A stretch of 64,000 nucleotides of DNA from Alcaligenes pakistanensis (GTDB taxonomy: Bacteria; Pseudomonadota; Gammaproteobacteria; Burkholderiales; Burkholderiaceae_B), in NCBI RefSeq assembly GCF_014652815.1, contig NZ_BMZN01000001.1:664735-728734 (forward strand), in the 5' to 3' direction. The notes below the pieces were generated by a model that was not told where the DNA came from, searched no databases, and worked only from the letters and a program-made list of their open reading frames with translations. The position numbers were made by a program, and so were the translations under genes. Shown piece by piece: positions 38,393 to 46,798 of the stretch. The stretch's first letter is position 1. The number at the start of each line of letters is the position of its first letter.

Positions 38393-38868
38393 TACAGAAT
38401 CCCCAAAATATGAACATCCAGGCGCAAGGTCACACCGGCCAAGGGATGGTTGAAATCGAACAAAGCGGTTTTCTCGTCGATTTCCTTAAGGACGCCCGAA
38501 TAACGGCTGCCATTCGGTGCGGCGAACTCCACCATATCACCGGGCTCGAACTGCACACCTTCAGCGGCGTTGTCAGCCAGCATCTCGCGAGTAATGCGCT
38601 GCAGCAAGTCCGGATTACGGGCCCCATAGGCATCCTGGGCGGCAATCTCTACCTGAAAGCGTTCGTCTTCACGACGACCCAACAAGGGCGCTTCCATGCC
38701 GGGAGCCCATTGGCCATTACCCAATTGCAAGGTGGCAGGACGCCCCGTATAGGTATCTGCAAACACAGAGCCTGCCGCCGGGCCACTGGCCAGCTCAATA
38801 CGATAGTGCAGGGTCAGGTAGGAATCCTGACGGACAATTCCAAGTTCGGAACTAGCAGTGTTACTCAC
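38392..38868 (-). CDS. slpA: FKBP-type peptidyl-prolyl isomerase SlpA-like
   Basis: This 158-residue protein has the FKBP core split by an insert-in-flap domain as in SlpA/Sly[14 protein letters not shown] at the start, [23 protein letters not shown], then the flap region and [18 protein letters not shown], which matches the family C-terminus. It assists proline isomerisation and folding. The start is GTG at 38868. It is coupled to ispH by a one-base overlap and divergent from radC, only about 50 bp away. Confidence 0.92.
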   Translation of the reverse strand: MSNTASSELGIVRQDSYLTLHYRIELASGPAAGSVFADTYTGRPATLQLGNGQWAPGMEAPLLGRREDERFQVEIAAQDAYGARNPDLLQRITREMLADNAAEGVQFEPGDMVEFAAPNGSRYSGVLKEIDEKTALFDFNHPLAGVTLRLDVHILGIL

Positions 38869-38917
38869 GATCGCTCACTATAGAAAATCATTCAATTACC
38901 GCATTTTAGCGTTTCTT

Positions 38918-39589
38918 ATGGCCACATCCACTTTACGCCGTCAGGGACCCCGTGAGCGCATGTTGGCGCACGGCCCTGCCTGCCTGACCACTCCTGAACT
39001 GCTGGGAATTGTCCTGCGTACTGGCACGCGCGGGCTTAATGCGGTTGAACTGGGCCAGATGTTGCTGGACCATTTTAACGGACTCAAAGGATTATTATCA
39101 GCCGATGCGTCCGCGCTGCGTCAGCTGGCCGGAATCGGCCCGGCAAAATGCACCGAACTGTTGGTTATCCGGGAACTGCACCGCCGCTGCGCACTGGAAA
39201 CCCTGACGGGCCAGCCTGTCCTGGATCAGGCCGACAAGGTACGCGAATATTGTCTGGCGCATATTGGTCATTTACCAGTAGAGCATTGCCTAGCCCTGTT
39301 TCTAGACAATCAGTTGCGACTGATCTGTGCTGAAGAAATCAGCAAAGGCACCATTAACCAGGCCTCGGTCTATCCGCGCGAGATCCTGCGTGCGGCCATC
39401 CGTCATCACAGCTGTGCCATTATTCTGGCGCACAACCACCCTTCAGGTGCGGCCCACCCCAGCGCATCCGATATAAGACTGACCCGACACATCCGTCAGG
39501 CCCTGGCGCTGGTTGATATACGCTTGCTGGATCACATCATCGTCACCCCCACCCAAACCGTATCCATGGCCGAGCGCGGCGACCTTTAA
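38918..39589 (+). CDS. radC: RadC/JAB1 domain protein
   Basis: This 223-residue protein has an N-terminal helix-hairpin-helix region (LAGIGPAKCTELL) and a C-terminal JAMM metal site HNHPSGAAHPSASD, both typical of RadC. Earlier links to DNA repair in E. coli were withdrawn, so the cellular role is not settled. ATG 38918 fits the family start (STLRRQGPRERML); the longer frame to 38858 is not supported. Confidence 0.94.
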   Translation: MATSTLRRQGPRERMLAHGPACLTTPELLGIVLRTGTRGLNAVELGQMLLDHFNGLKGLLSADASALRQLAGIGPAKCTELLVIRELHRRCALETLTGQPVLDQADKVREYCLAHIGHLPVEHCLALFLDNQLRLICAEEISKGTINQASVYPREILRAAIRHHSCAIILAHNHPSGAAHPSASDIRLTRHIRQALALVDIRLLDHIIVTPTQTVSMAERGDL

Positions 39590-39677
39590 GCCAAACAGGG
39601 CGATCCCGCTTTTTTGATACAGTTAAACTAGGTTCCCCGTAAAATCCAGAACACACTAAAGCAGAGTACGGAACGCT

Positions 39678-40514
39678 ATGTCTGAAACCGCCGTGAAGTC
39701 CTTTGTTGGACGCCTACGCGAGATTCTTCACGATCTATCTCCTTCAGAGCGACGCCTGGCGGAATTCGCCTTGGATTTTCCGGGTGATCTGGCTGGTTAT
39801 ACGGCGTCCGAGCTGGCCTCACTGGCCAATGTCTCTAACGCCACAGTGACCCGTTTTATCCGACGCCTGGGCTACCCCAATTACGAAGCCGCCCGCAAAC
39901 AAGTGCGGTCCGAGAAAAACGCTGGCTCGCCCCTGCTGCTGGCCGCCACCGAGACGGAACGCTCCCTCTCCACGCATTTGCAGCAAAGCCAGGCCAATTT
40001 GGCCTCTACCTATCGACGCATTCCTGAAGCGCTACTGGACGAAATTGCCCACGCCATTCTGGGCGCACGCAAAGTCTGGGTGCTCGGCTTCCGGTCCAGC
40101 CAATCCCTGGCCAGCTACTTTCGCTGGCAACTGCTGCAGATCGTTCCCAATGCCCAGTTAATCCCCGGCCCCGGCGAAACCATGGGCGAGCATCTGGCCG
40201 GCATACAGCAGGATGATGTGGTCGTAATCTTTGCTCTGCGTCGCCGGGTCCACGGTATGGATCAGCTGATTGAACAACTGGCGCTCTTGAGTCCCAACGT
40301 GCTGCATATCAGCGATCAGCTCAGTTCGGAAAAAAGCGCCTGTCGCTGGACCCTGCGCTGCGATGTGCAATCCCCTGGCGTACTGGACAATCACGTCGCG
40401 GTCATTGGCTTATGCCATTTGGTGCTTAGCCAAGTCATGGATAATGCCGGCCCGGCCGGACGCCGCCATCTAGGCATGGTGGAATCCTTCCACGACAACT
40501 TTCAAGAGCTTTAG
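39678..40514 (+). CDS. MurR/RpiR family transcriptional regulator
   Basis: This 278-residue regulator has an N-terminal helix-turn-helix (ASELASLANVSNATVTRFIRRLGYPNY at about 40-66, seen in parts) and a C-terminal SIS sugar-phosphate-binding domain (VWVLGFRSSQSLASYF near 134). It lies 218 bp upstream of an MFS gene, with palindromes in the gap, so it likely controls the transporter-racemase cassette. The effector could be a phosphorylated or carboxylated compound. Confidence 0.88.
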   Translation: MSETAVKSFVGRLREILHDLSPSERRLAEFALDFPGDLAGYTASELASLANVSNATVTRFIRRLGYPNYEAARKQVRSEKNAGSPLLLAATETERSLSTHLQQSQANLASTYRRIPEALLDEIAHAILGARKVWVLGFRSSQSLASYFRWQLLQIVPNAQLIPGPGETMGEHLAGIQQDDVVVIFALRRRVHGMDQLIEQLALLSPNVLHISDQLSSEKSACRWTLRCDVQSPGVLDNHVAVIGLCHLVLSQVMDNAGPAGRRHLGMVESFHDNFQEL

Positions 40515-40645
40515 GCCATCCGGGGAATCAAATAAGGATCATACCCAAATCCGTATGATTTGATATCCAAAAAAAACCCTTTTATATCAATGCATTGCAT
40601 GGGACATCTCCACCCATGCAAAAACTTTCTCGTTTACCCTAGTTT

Positions 40646-40690
40646 TGAAAATATTTTTTCATATCAATAATTACTGAAAAAATATTGTTA
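40646..40690 (+). promoter_or_regulatory. Paired operator-like palindromes upstream of the MFS cassette
   Basis: TGAAAATATTTTTTCA (40646-40661) has arms TGAAAA/TTTTCA around a 4-base centre. A related site TGAAAAAATATTGTTA (40675-40690) follows 13 bases later. RpiR-family sites often have TGAAA/TTTCA arms, so the upstream regulator is the natural candidate. The pair lies just before the MFS ribosome-binding region. Confidence 0.6.
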
Positions 40691-40732
40691 GGAGGCGGAC
40701 GTGCCCAGCACGTTCCTGAACGAGGAGAAATC

Positions 40733-42145
40733 ATGACAAGCCCCCATCAAGCTCTGCCCGCAGATTCTGCACAGGCTCATTCTGCGGCCAATGGCAATAC
40801 AGTTCAGCATCAGCTGGAAAACTCACTGGAAACCATAGGCGTCACTAATTCGCACCGCAAGGTGCTGGCCCTGATCCTGCTGGGCGTGCTGTTTGATGTG
40901 CTGGAACAAAATGCGGTGGGCTTGGTAGGCCCCCTGCTCCAGGAGCACTGGGGTCTTACCCCACGCGACGTGGGCTTTCTGAACACCCTGACCTTCGCTG
41001 CTGCTGCCCTGGGCCGGCTGCTGTCTGGCTATATCGCTGACCACTATGGCCGACGCGTCATGCTGACCATTAACCTGGCCCTGTTTACGCTGGGTGCGCT
41101 GATCTGCGCTCTGGCGCCTAGCTACTGGGTCTTGGGGCTGGGCCGTGTGATTGTGGGCTTTGGCCTGGGTGGCGAAATTTCAATTGCCGTTACCATGTTG
41201 GCCGAATTCTGCTCCTCGCGGTTTCGCGGCACGGCCGTGGGCACTATTAACGTAGCTGGTGGGGGGCTGGGCAATATGCTGGCTCCTGCCTTTGGCCTGC
41301 TGGTCTTCACCCTGTTTCCCGGCCCTGAGAGCTGGCGCTGGCTGTTTGGCCTGCTCGTCATGCCCGCCTTCATGGTGCTGTTCTACCGTCGCTACATTCC
41401 TGAGACACCACGCTTTCTGGTCTCCCAAGGGCGTATCGAAGAGGCCAATCAGGTTCTAAACATACTGGCTTCGGGAAAACTGGGACGGACGGTCCCCAAC
41501 CCTTACCCCTATTTGCGTAGCGGACCGCAGGCAGTCAAAGCAGAACGTGTACGTCTGGGGGAGATTTTCCAGGGTGCATTGGCCAAGCGCACTCTGGTTA
41601 CCGGCATTGCCGTCTGCATGACCTACGGCGCCCAGCTGACCGTCTTGACCTTGATGCCCACGCTGCTCGTGGAGCAAGGTTATTCCCTGGTGAAAAGTTA
41701 TACCTTCACCATCCTGATGCAGTCAGGCAGCCTGCTCGGTGCCTTGACGGCTTCCTACCTGGGTTCCCGCACTCCCCGCAAACGAGTGTTCACAGTCGGT
41801 GCGCTGCTGGCCTGCGCCAGTGGTCTGGCCTTCGGCTTTCTAAGCTCCAACATTTATCTGGTGCTGCTGTTCGGCGCGTCCTTTCAATTCTGCGTCCTGC
41901 TGTTGAACACCACGATCTGGATCTTCGCCCCCGAGCTCTACCCCACTCGCGTACGCGCCTTTGGCACCGCCTTCATTCTGGCTCTGGGCACACTGGCAGG
42001 TGCCTTCGTACCGACCCTGAGCGGCTGGATGCTGGAACTCTACGGCGTGGCTGGCATGTTTACTTTGATGTCAGGCATGTACCTCTCCTTTGCTGCCGTC
42101 CTGCAGTTCGCGCCGGAAACCTTCGGCCGTCCTCTGGATACTTGA
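40733..42145 (+). CDS. MFS transporter, sugar/aromatic-acid porter type
   Basis: This 470-residue, 12-helix membrane protein has MFS loop motifs such as GYIADHYGRRVMLT between helices 2 and 3 and RRYIPETPRFLVSQGR after helix 6, as in the sugar/metabolite porter branch. The N-terminal 40 residues are cytoplasmic and polar. GAGGAG lies ideally before ATG 40733, so I reject the longer frame from 40685. Genes for a racemase-family protein and another MFS transporter follow. Confidence 0.9.
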   Translation: MTSPHQALPADSAQAHSAANGNTVQHQLENSLETIGVTNSHRKVLALILLGVLFDVLEQNAVGLVGPLLQEHWGLTPRDVGFLNTLTFAAAALGRLLSGYIADHYGRRVMLTINLALFTLGALICALAPSYWVLGLGRVIVGFGLGGEISIAVTMLAEFCSSRFRGTAVGTINVAGGGLGNMLAPAFGLLVFTLFPGPESWRWLFGLLVMPAFMVLFYRRYIPETPRFLVSQGRIEEANQVLNILASGKLGRTVPNPYPYLRSGPQAVKAERVRLGEIFQGALAKRTLVTGIAVCMTYGAQLTVLTLMPTLLVEQGYSLVKSYTFTILMQSGSLLGALTASYLGSRTPRKRVFTVGALLACASGLAFGFLSSNIYLVLLFGASFQFCVLLLNTTIWIFAPELYPTRVRAFGTAFILALGTLAGAFVPTLSGWMLELYGVAGMFTLMSGMYLSFAAVLQFAPETFGRPLDT

Positions 42146-42190
42146 TTTCAATTTTTATCGGCCGGGTTCATTCGGCCATTGCGTCTATTT

Positions 42191-42868
42191 ATGTCTCATA
42201 CCGTATTACTCATTAACCCCAATACCTCCCGTCCCACCACGGACATGATGGTTGCCATCGCCCAGGCCTGCTTCGAGCATCTGGGACGCAGCGACATCCT
42301 TGTTCAAGGACTCACCGCTCCTCAAGGGCCAGGCATGCTGACCGAGATGAACGAACTGGAGCAGGCCGCTGCCATTGCACAACATCCACAGGTGCTCGCC
42401 CAGGCGCAGCACGCGGATGGCGTCATTGTGGGCGCCTTTGGCGATCCAGGCCTGCAAGCCCTGGCCGAACAGGTGTCGGTACCGGTAATCGGCATAGGCC
42501 AGGCCGCCATGCTGCAGGCCGCACGAGCAGGCTCCCCCTTTGGCATCGCCACCACCACACCGGGCCTGGAGCAATCCATTCTGGAGCAGGTGCAGCGTTA
42601 CGGCTGGAGCGAGCAATTCTCAGGCCTGCGCCTGACACCCACCGCCCCCCTGGACTTGGCCCAGGAGCCTGAACGCCAGAACCAGGAACTGGAAGACAGC
42701 GTTCTGGCCTGCATCCAACAAGATGGGGCACGCGCCGTCATCATCGGTGGCGGCCCCCTGGCGCAAAGCGCCCAGGCACTGCAAACCAAGCTGGCTGTGC
42801 CAGTGATCAATCCCATTATTGCCGCCTGCGAATTGATGGCCGAGCGCTTGCCTGCAGAGCCGCACTAA
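42191..42868 (+). CDS. Asp/Glu/hydantoin racemase family protein lacking both catalytic cysteines
   Basis: This 225-residue protein has the family fold and starts VLLINPNTSRPTTDMM. Hydantoin and Asp/Glu racemases use two cysteines, usually in CFGDPGL and LGCAG contexts. Here they read AFGDPGL (A82) and IGGGPL (G187), so classical two-base racemisation is unlikely. It may be a distinct isomerase, lyase or binding protein. The start is at ATG 42191, with a weak ribosome site. It lies between two transporters in an RpiR-linked cassette. Confidence 0.82.
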   Translation: MSHTVLLINPNTSRPTTDMMVAIAQACFEHLGRSDILVQGLTAPQGPGMLTEMNELEQAAAIAQHPQVLAQAQHADGVIVGAFGDPGLQALAEQVSVPVIGIGQAAMLQAARAGSPFGIATTTPGLEQSILEQVQRYGWSEQFSGLRLTPTAPLDLAQEPERQNQELEDSVLACIQQDGARAVIIGGGPLAQSAQALQTKLAVPVINPIIAACELMAERLPAEPH

Positions 42869-42903
42869 CACGCTGTACCCACACAACAACAAGGAGAGGC
42901 CCC

Positions 42904-44229
42904 ATGACAAGCAGTATCCCCGTGGACGGAGCTCGCGCTTCGCCCGCCAGCAAGAAGGAACTGGATCAGATCTACCGAAAAGTAATGTGGCGCATTTTGC
43001 CCTTCATTTTTTTACTGTGGATGCTGGCCTGGATAGACAGGCTCAATATTGGTTTTGCAAAGCTGCAGATGCAGCCCGAGCTAGGCTTTTCTGAAACGGT
43101 CTACGGCATAGGCGCAGGCATTTTCTTTCTGGGTTACTTCTTTTTTGAAGTCCCCAGTAATTGGCTGCTGCTACGCATCGGAGCACGCAAGACGCTGGCC
43201 CGCATCGCGTTTGGCTGGGGTCTGATTTGCGTGCTGATGATGTTTACCAAAACAGCCGCCTACTTTTACGTCATGCGCTTTTTGCTGGGCGCTTTTGAAG
43301 CCGGTTTTCAACCCGGTGTGCTGCTGTTCCTGACCTTCTGGTTCCCCGCCCACCGTCGCGCCAAGGCCTTTGCGGTCTTTATCTCCGCCTCGGCCGTAGC
43401 CTCAGTCGTCGGTGCACCCTTGGCTGGCTTCATCATGACCCGCCTGCATGGCGTCAATGATTGGTCTGGCTGGCAATGGCTGTTCCTGCTGGAGGGCCTG
43501 CCCACCATTTTCGCAGGCATTCTGGCGGTCATCTTCATTGTCGATAGCCCAAACAAAGCCAGTTGGCTCAGCCAGCGCGAAAAGGATCTGATCCAGGAAG
43601 AGCTGGTTCTGGACGCCAAGGCCGCCGGCCCACGTGAACACAGCTTCAAGAAAGCCCTGGGTAATCGGGACTTGTGGACACTAACCTTGATGTTCTTTGG
43701 GATCGTGGCCGCTAACTCCACCCTGGCCTTTTTTGCACCTACCTTGGTACGCTCACTTGGCCCGACCGACCCCCTACAGGTCGGCTTGCTGGTGGGGCTG
43801 GTGTATGTCTTTGGGGCCATTTTCCAGCTGGCGCTGGGCTTTAGTGCGGATCGCCGCCGCGAAGCGCGCCTACACACAGGCATTCCGGTGATCATTGGTG
43901 CCATTGGCCTGGCCGGTGTCGGTCTGTTCCTGGGCAACAATACCATCCTGACCTTCATCAGCCTGATCATTGCAGTGTCCGGAACCATGGGCTGCATTCC
44001 CGTTTACTGGCAACTACCCAATGCCGTGCTGGCCGGCTCTGCGGCTGCCATTGGCGTGGCTTTCATCAACTCGGTTGCTAATCTGGCCGGTTTTGGCGCT
44101 CCCTTCATGTTGGGTGCGCTGAAGGATTCCACCGGCAACTTCCAGAGCGGCTTATGGATCATTGCCGCGCTGGAACTGGCTGTAGGTATCTGGATTCTAT
44201 CCTTCCGCAAACGCAACACAGCTGGCTGA
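42904..44229 (+). CDS. MFS transporter, anion:cation symporter (ACS) type
   Basis: This 441-residue, 12-helix protein fits the ACS branch (tartrate, phthalate, galactonate types): WRILPFIFLLWMLAWIDRLNIGFA at the start, then GIGAGIFFLGYFFFEVPSNWLL and MRFLLGAFEAGFQPGVLLFLTFWFP. These import organic acid anions with protons. AAGGAG precedes the ATG. It closes the cassette after the racemase-family gene, with 35 bases between them; a hairpin with a long loop follows. Confidence 0.92.
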   Translation: MTSSIPVDGARASPASKKELDQIYRKVMWRILPFIFLLWMLAWIDRLNIGFAKLQMQPELGFSETVYGIGAGIFFLGYFFFEVPSNWLLLRIGARKTLARIAFGWGLICVLMMFTKTAAYFYVMRFLLGAFEAGFQPGVLLFLTFWFPAHRRAKAFAVFISASAVASVVGAPLAGFIMTRLHGVNDWSGWQWLFLLEGLPTIFAGILAVIFIVDSPNKASWLSQREKDLIQEELVLDAKAAGPREHSFKKALGNRDLWTLTLMFFGIVAANSTLAFFAPTLVRSLGPTDPLQVGLLVGLVYVFGAIFQLALGFSADRRREARLHTGIPVIIGAIGLAGVGLFLGNNTILTFISLIIAVSGTMGCIPVYWQLPNAVLAGSAAAIGVAFINSVANLAGFGAPFMLGALKDSTGNFQSGLWIIAALELAVGIWILSFRKRNTAG

Positions 44230-44628
44230 TTTTCCAGAAACCGGCTCTTAAAACACCCCTACAATCTAGCAATCGTCTGGGTTTTGGGGTGTTTTCTTAT
44301 TATCAACGATGCCGTATGCACTGCTATTTCCCGAGCTTTACAGGCGACGCCCCCACCTCCAAACAGCCCCTTGTTGCACTTGTGCACCGCTTTTACGGAG
44401 TTTTCTTTGAAAAGCGGCCGCTCGATGCTAAAATTTCAGGCTTCATCGGATACGTGGCAAAAAGTCTTTAGGCATTATTCAACCTGGCCTTTAAAACCGG
44501 GTTAAAAAAACAGCCCTCTTGCTTTTTAGTGCCGGTATTTACAAGGCTTGAAAAACTGCGCGATGCGGTTTGTTTTTTGTAAATACGAGCCCTGCTGGCG
44601 GTCCTTATTTGTTAAAACAGGAATCATC
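44230..44628 (+). other. Structured leader and intergenic region ahead of type B L31
   Basis: No protein gene is evident in these 399 bases. AAAACACCCC (about 44249-44258) and GGGGTGTTTT (about 44286-44295) can pair as a long-loop terminator for the upstream MFS gene. Further inverted repeats are CCGCTTTT/AAAAGCGG (44387-44394 and 44410-44417) and GTATTTACAA/TTGTAAATAC (44535-44544 and 44577-44586), the latter 43 bases before the L31 start. This could be an RNA leader; no known riboswitch is recognised. Confidence 0.5.
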
Positions 44629-44895
44629 ATGAAAGAAGGCATTCACCCAGAATACCGTGACGTGGTGTTTTTGGACCTGCAAACGGGCAACTCCTTTATC
44701 ACCCGTTCCACTGTCCAGACTCGCGAAACCACCGAAAAAGACGGTAAGACCTACCCACTGTTCAAGTGTGACGTGACGTCCGAGTCGCACCCTTTCTACA
44801 CGGGCGCTCAAACCCGTATCGTGGAAACTGGCCGCGTTGAAAAGTTCCGCGCCCGTTTTGCTCGTACGGCTGGTACCGTCAAGAAAGGCGAATAA
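44629..44895 (+). CDS. rpmE2: 50S ribosomal protein L31 type B
   Basis: This 88-residue protein begins [20 protein letters not shown] and has [14 protein letters not shown], typical of the zinc-independent (C-minus) L31 paralogue. The paired CxxC cysteines of type A are absent. C-minus L31 often replaces the zinc form in zinc shortage, under Zur in many bacteria; I see no Zur-like box in the leader. ATG 44629 has AGGAA upstream; the 27-residue extension from 44548 lies in the structured leader and is rejected. Confidence 0.95.
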   Translation: MKEGIHPEYRDVVFLDLQTGNSFITRSTVQTRETTEKDGKTYPLFKCDVTSESHPFYTGAQTRIVETGRVEKFRARFARTAGTVKKGE

Positions 44896-44930
44896 GCCCT
44901 CTTTCTCGGCATACCGCGTTCAGCGCAAAA

Positions 44931-44956
44931 AAGGCAGCTTCGGCTGCCTTTTTTAC
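44931..44956 (+). terminator. Intrinsic terminator after L31
   Basis: AAGGCAGC (44931-44938), TTCG tetraloop, GCTGCCTT (44943-44950) and a T run. The stable UUCG loop makes this a strong terminator. Confidence 0.92.
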
Positions 44957-45028
44957 TGCGCTTTTCCCGGTCAAGGCGTCCCCTTTGCATTAAGATAGGG
45001 CGAATCAACAGACTGTTTTATCCTAGAC

Positions 45029-46789
45029 GTGTCATCCAGCCTCATACCCACCTCCACCCCTGCCCGCCTGACCGCTACCGCGGCCGTCAAACTTCCCCGA
45101 CTGGTCCTGTTAGTCGTAGGGACGATCTATATTCTTGCGGGTCTGTTTTTCCGTGACCCCTGGAAAGCAGACGATGTTATCGGGCTGGCCACCATGCTTA
45201 CCGCCTTGTCTGATCCCAGCGGTCAGGCTTTGCTGTTGCCGCAGGTGGGAGATTTAGCGCATGCCCAGGACGGGCCGCTGACGACCTGGCTGGGTGCGCT
45301 GTTCATTACGCTGTTCGCACCGCTGCTCAAACTGTTTACATCCGAGCTGAATGCCAATATTGTGGCCTCGCGCCTGCCCAATCTGCTGTGGTTCGGCATG
45401 TTGGCGGCTTCCGTCTGGCATAGCGCCTATTGGCTGGCGCGCCGCCCTGAAGCCCAGCCGCTGCGCCTACCCTTTGGCGGCGAGCCATCGCCCACGGCGT
45501 ATGGACGCATGATTGCCGATGCCACCTTGCTGCTAACAGTCGCAACGGTCGGTATTCTCTGGCGCATGCACGAAACCTCGGAAGTGCCCGCCATTATTGC
45601 CTTCCAAGCCTTGGCCTTGTACAGCCTGGTGCGCATGTTCGAGCGCCCTGCTTCAGGGGCGATCTTGCTGGGCCTATCGCTAGGTGCCTGCTTTTTAACG
45701 CGTGGCTGGCTGGGCGCAGGCCCCATCATGCTGGCGACCGTGCTGTGCTTTATTCCCCGTGGCCCCTTGCGCCAGCATAGCCAATGGCTGGCGCTAAGCG
45801 CCGTGCTGACATTGGCCATCATCATGGCCTGGTGGATTCCTGCCAAACGCGTCAGCGTGTACTGGACGGAACAGTGGCGCCTGTGGCATCTGGCCGCCTG
45901 GGGCTGGGCCGGTTTCAAAGAACAACTGAATAATCTACGCGACCTGCTGTGGTTCCTGTGGCCTATCTGGCCCTTGGCCTTGCTGGCTCTGTGGCAATGG
46001 CGCAGCTGGTTCAAAGCCCCGCATATTTATGTGCCTGCCATCAGCTTTATCGTCCCACTTATCAGCCTGCTGTTCATGCGCGATGCTTTCGAGCCTGAAT
46101 ATGCCTTACTAGTTGTGCCCTGCGCGATACTGGCCGCCTTCTCGCTGCCCACCTTACGCCGCGGCGTCGTCAATACGCTGGATTGGTTTGCCATCATGTG
46201 CTTTTCGCTGACGGCAACCACAGTCTGGCTGGGCTGGATCGCCCAGCAAACCGGCTGGCCGCGTCAAATTTCGCACAATATTGCCCGTCAAACACAGGGT
46301 TACGACACCTTCATTTCCTGGCCGGTCATGATTATTGCCGTGCTGGGCACAATCGCCTGGATCTCTCTGGTGCGCTGGCGTCTGTCCACCAATCCCCCCG
46401 GATTGCTACGCGGCACAGTACTGTCCGCAGGCGGGCTGATTACAACGTGGCTTTTGCTGGTCACGCTGTGGATGCCCTCGCTGGACTACGTGCGTAGCTA
46501 TCGCGATGTATCCGGCGAGCTGTCGGCAGCGCTGCGTGAACACAAGCAGCCCGGCGAATGCCTACGCTCTTGGGGCCTGGGTTCGGGACAACGCGCCTCC
46601 TTCCTGGTGTTTAACGACATCAAGGTCAATTTCGACAATCGCTGCACCTTAGTGCTGGAACAGTTCTCCCTGCGCGACCTGCAAGATGGTAAAGCCCCCA
46701 TTCCAGAGAATGCGGTCCAGCTATGGCAAGGTAAACGTGGGCCGGACCGTCACGAGGCTTTCCGTCTGCTACGGGTGTCAGCTCAGTAA
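45029..46789 (+). CDS. ArnT-like membrane glycosyltransferase
   Basis: This 586-residue inner-membrane protein has about twelve helices. After the first helix comes GLFFRDPWKADDVIG (38-52), with acidic residues at the position GT-C glycosyltransferases use for catalysis. The C-terminal 100 residues form a soluble, probably periplasmic, domain. ArnT proteins move aminoarabinose from undecaprenyl phosphate to lipid A; the family also serves other acceptors. The start is GTG 45029 with a weak ribosome site. The MATE gene follows after 9 bases. Confidence 0.78.
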   Translation: MSSSLIPTSTPARLTATAAVKLPRLVLLVVGTIYILAGLFFRDPWKADDVIGLATMLTALSDPSGQALLLPQVGDLAHAQDGPLTTWLGALFITLFAPLLKLFTSELNANIVASRLPNLLWFGMLAASVWHSAYWLARRPEAQPLRLPFGGEPSPTAYGRMIADATLLLTVATVGILWRMHETSEVPAIIAFQALALYSLVRMFERPASGAILLGLSLGACFLTRGWLGAGPIMLATVLCFIPRGPLRQHSQWLALSAVLTLAIIMAWWIPAKRVSVYWTEQWRLWHLAAWGWAGFKEQLNNLRDLLWFLWPIWPLALLALWQWRSWFKAPHIYVPAISFIVPLISLLFMRDAFEPEYALLVVPCAILAAFSLPTLRRGVVNTLDWFAIMCFSLTATTVWLGWIAQQTGWPRQISHNIARQTQGYDTFISWPVMIIAVLGTIAWISLVRWRLSTNPPGLLRGTVLSAGGLITTWLLLVTLWMPSLDYVRSYRDVSGELSAALREHKQPGECLRSWGLGSGQRASFLVFNDIKVNFDNRCTLVLEQFSLRDLQDGKAPIPENAVQLWQGKRGPDRHEAFRLLRVSAQ

Positions 46790-46798
46790 GTTTCAATC

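Noticed and set aside
40699..40713. Short hairpin ACGTGC-CCA-GCACGT before the MFS gene
   Set aside because: Six-base stem with no T run; could be part of the leader, but there is too little to call it a regulatory element.
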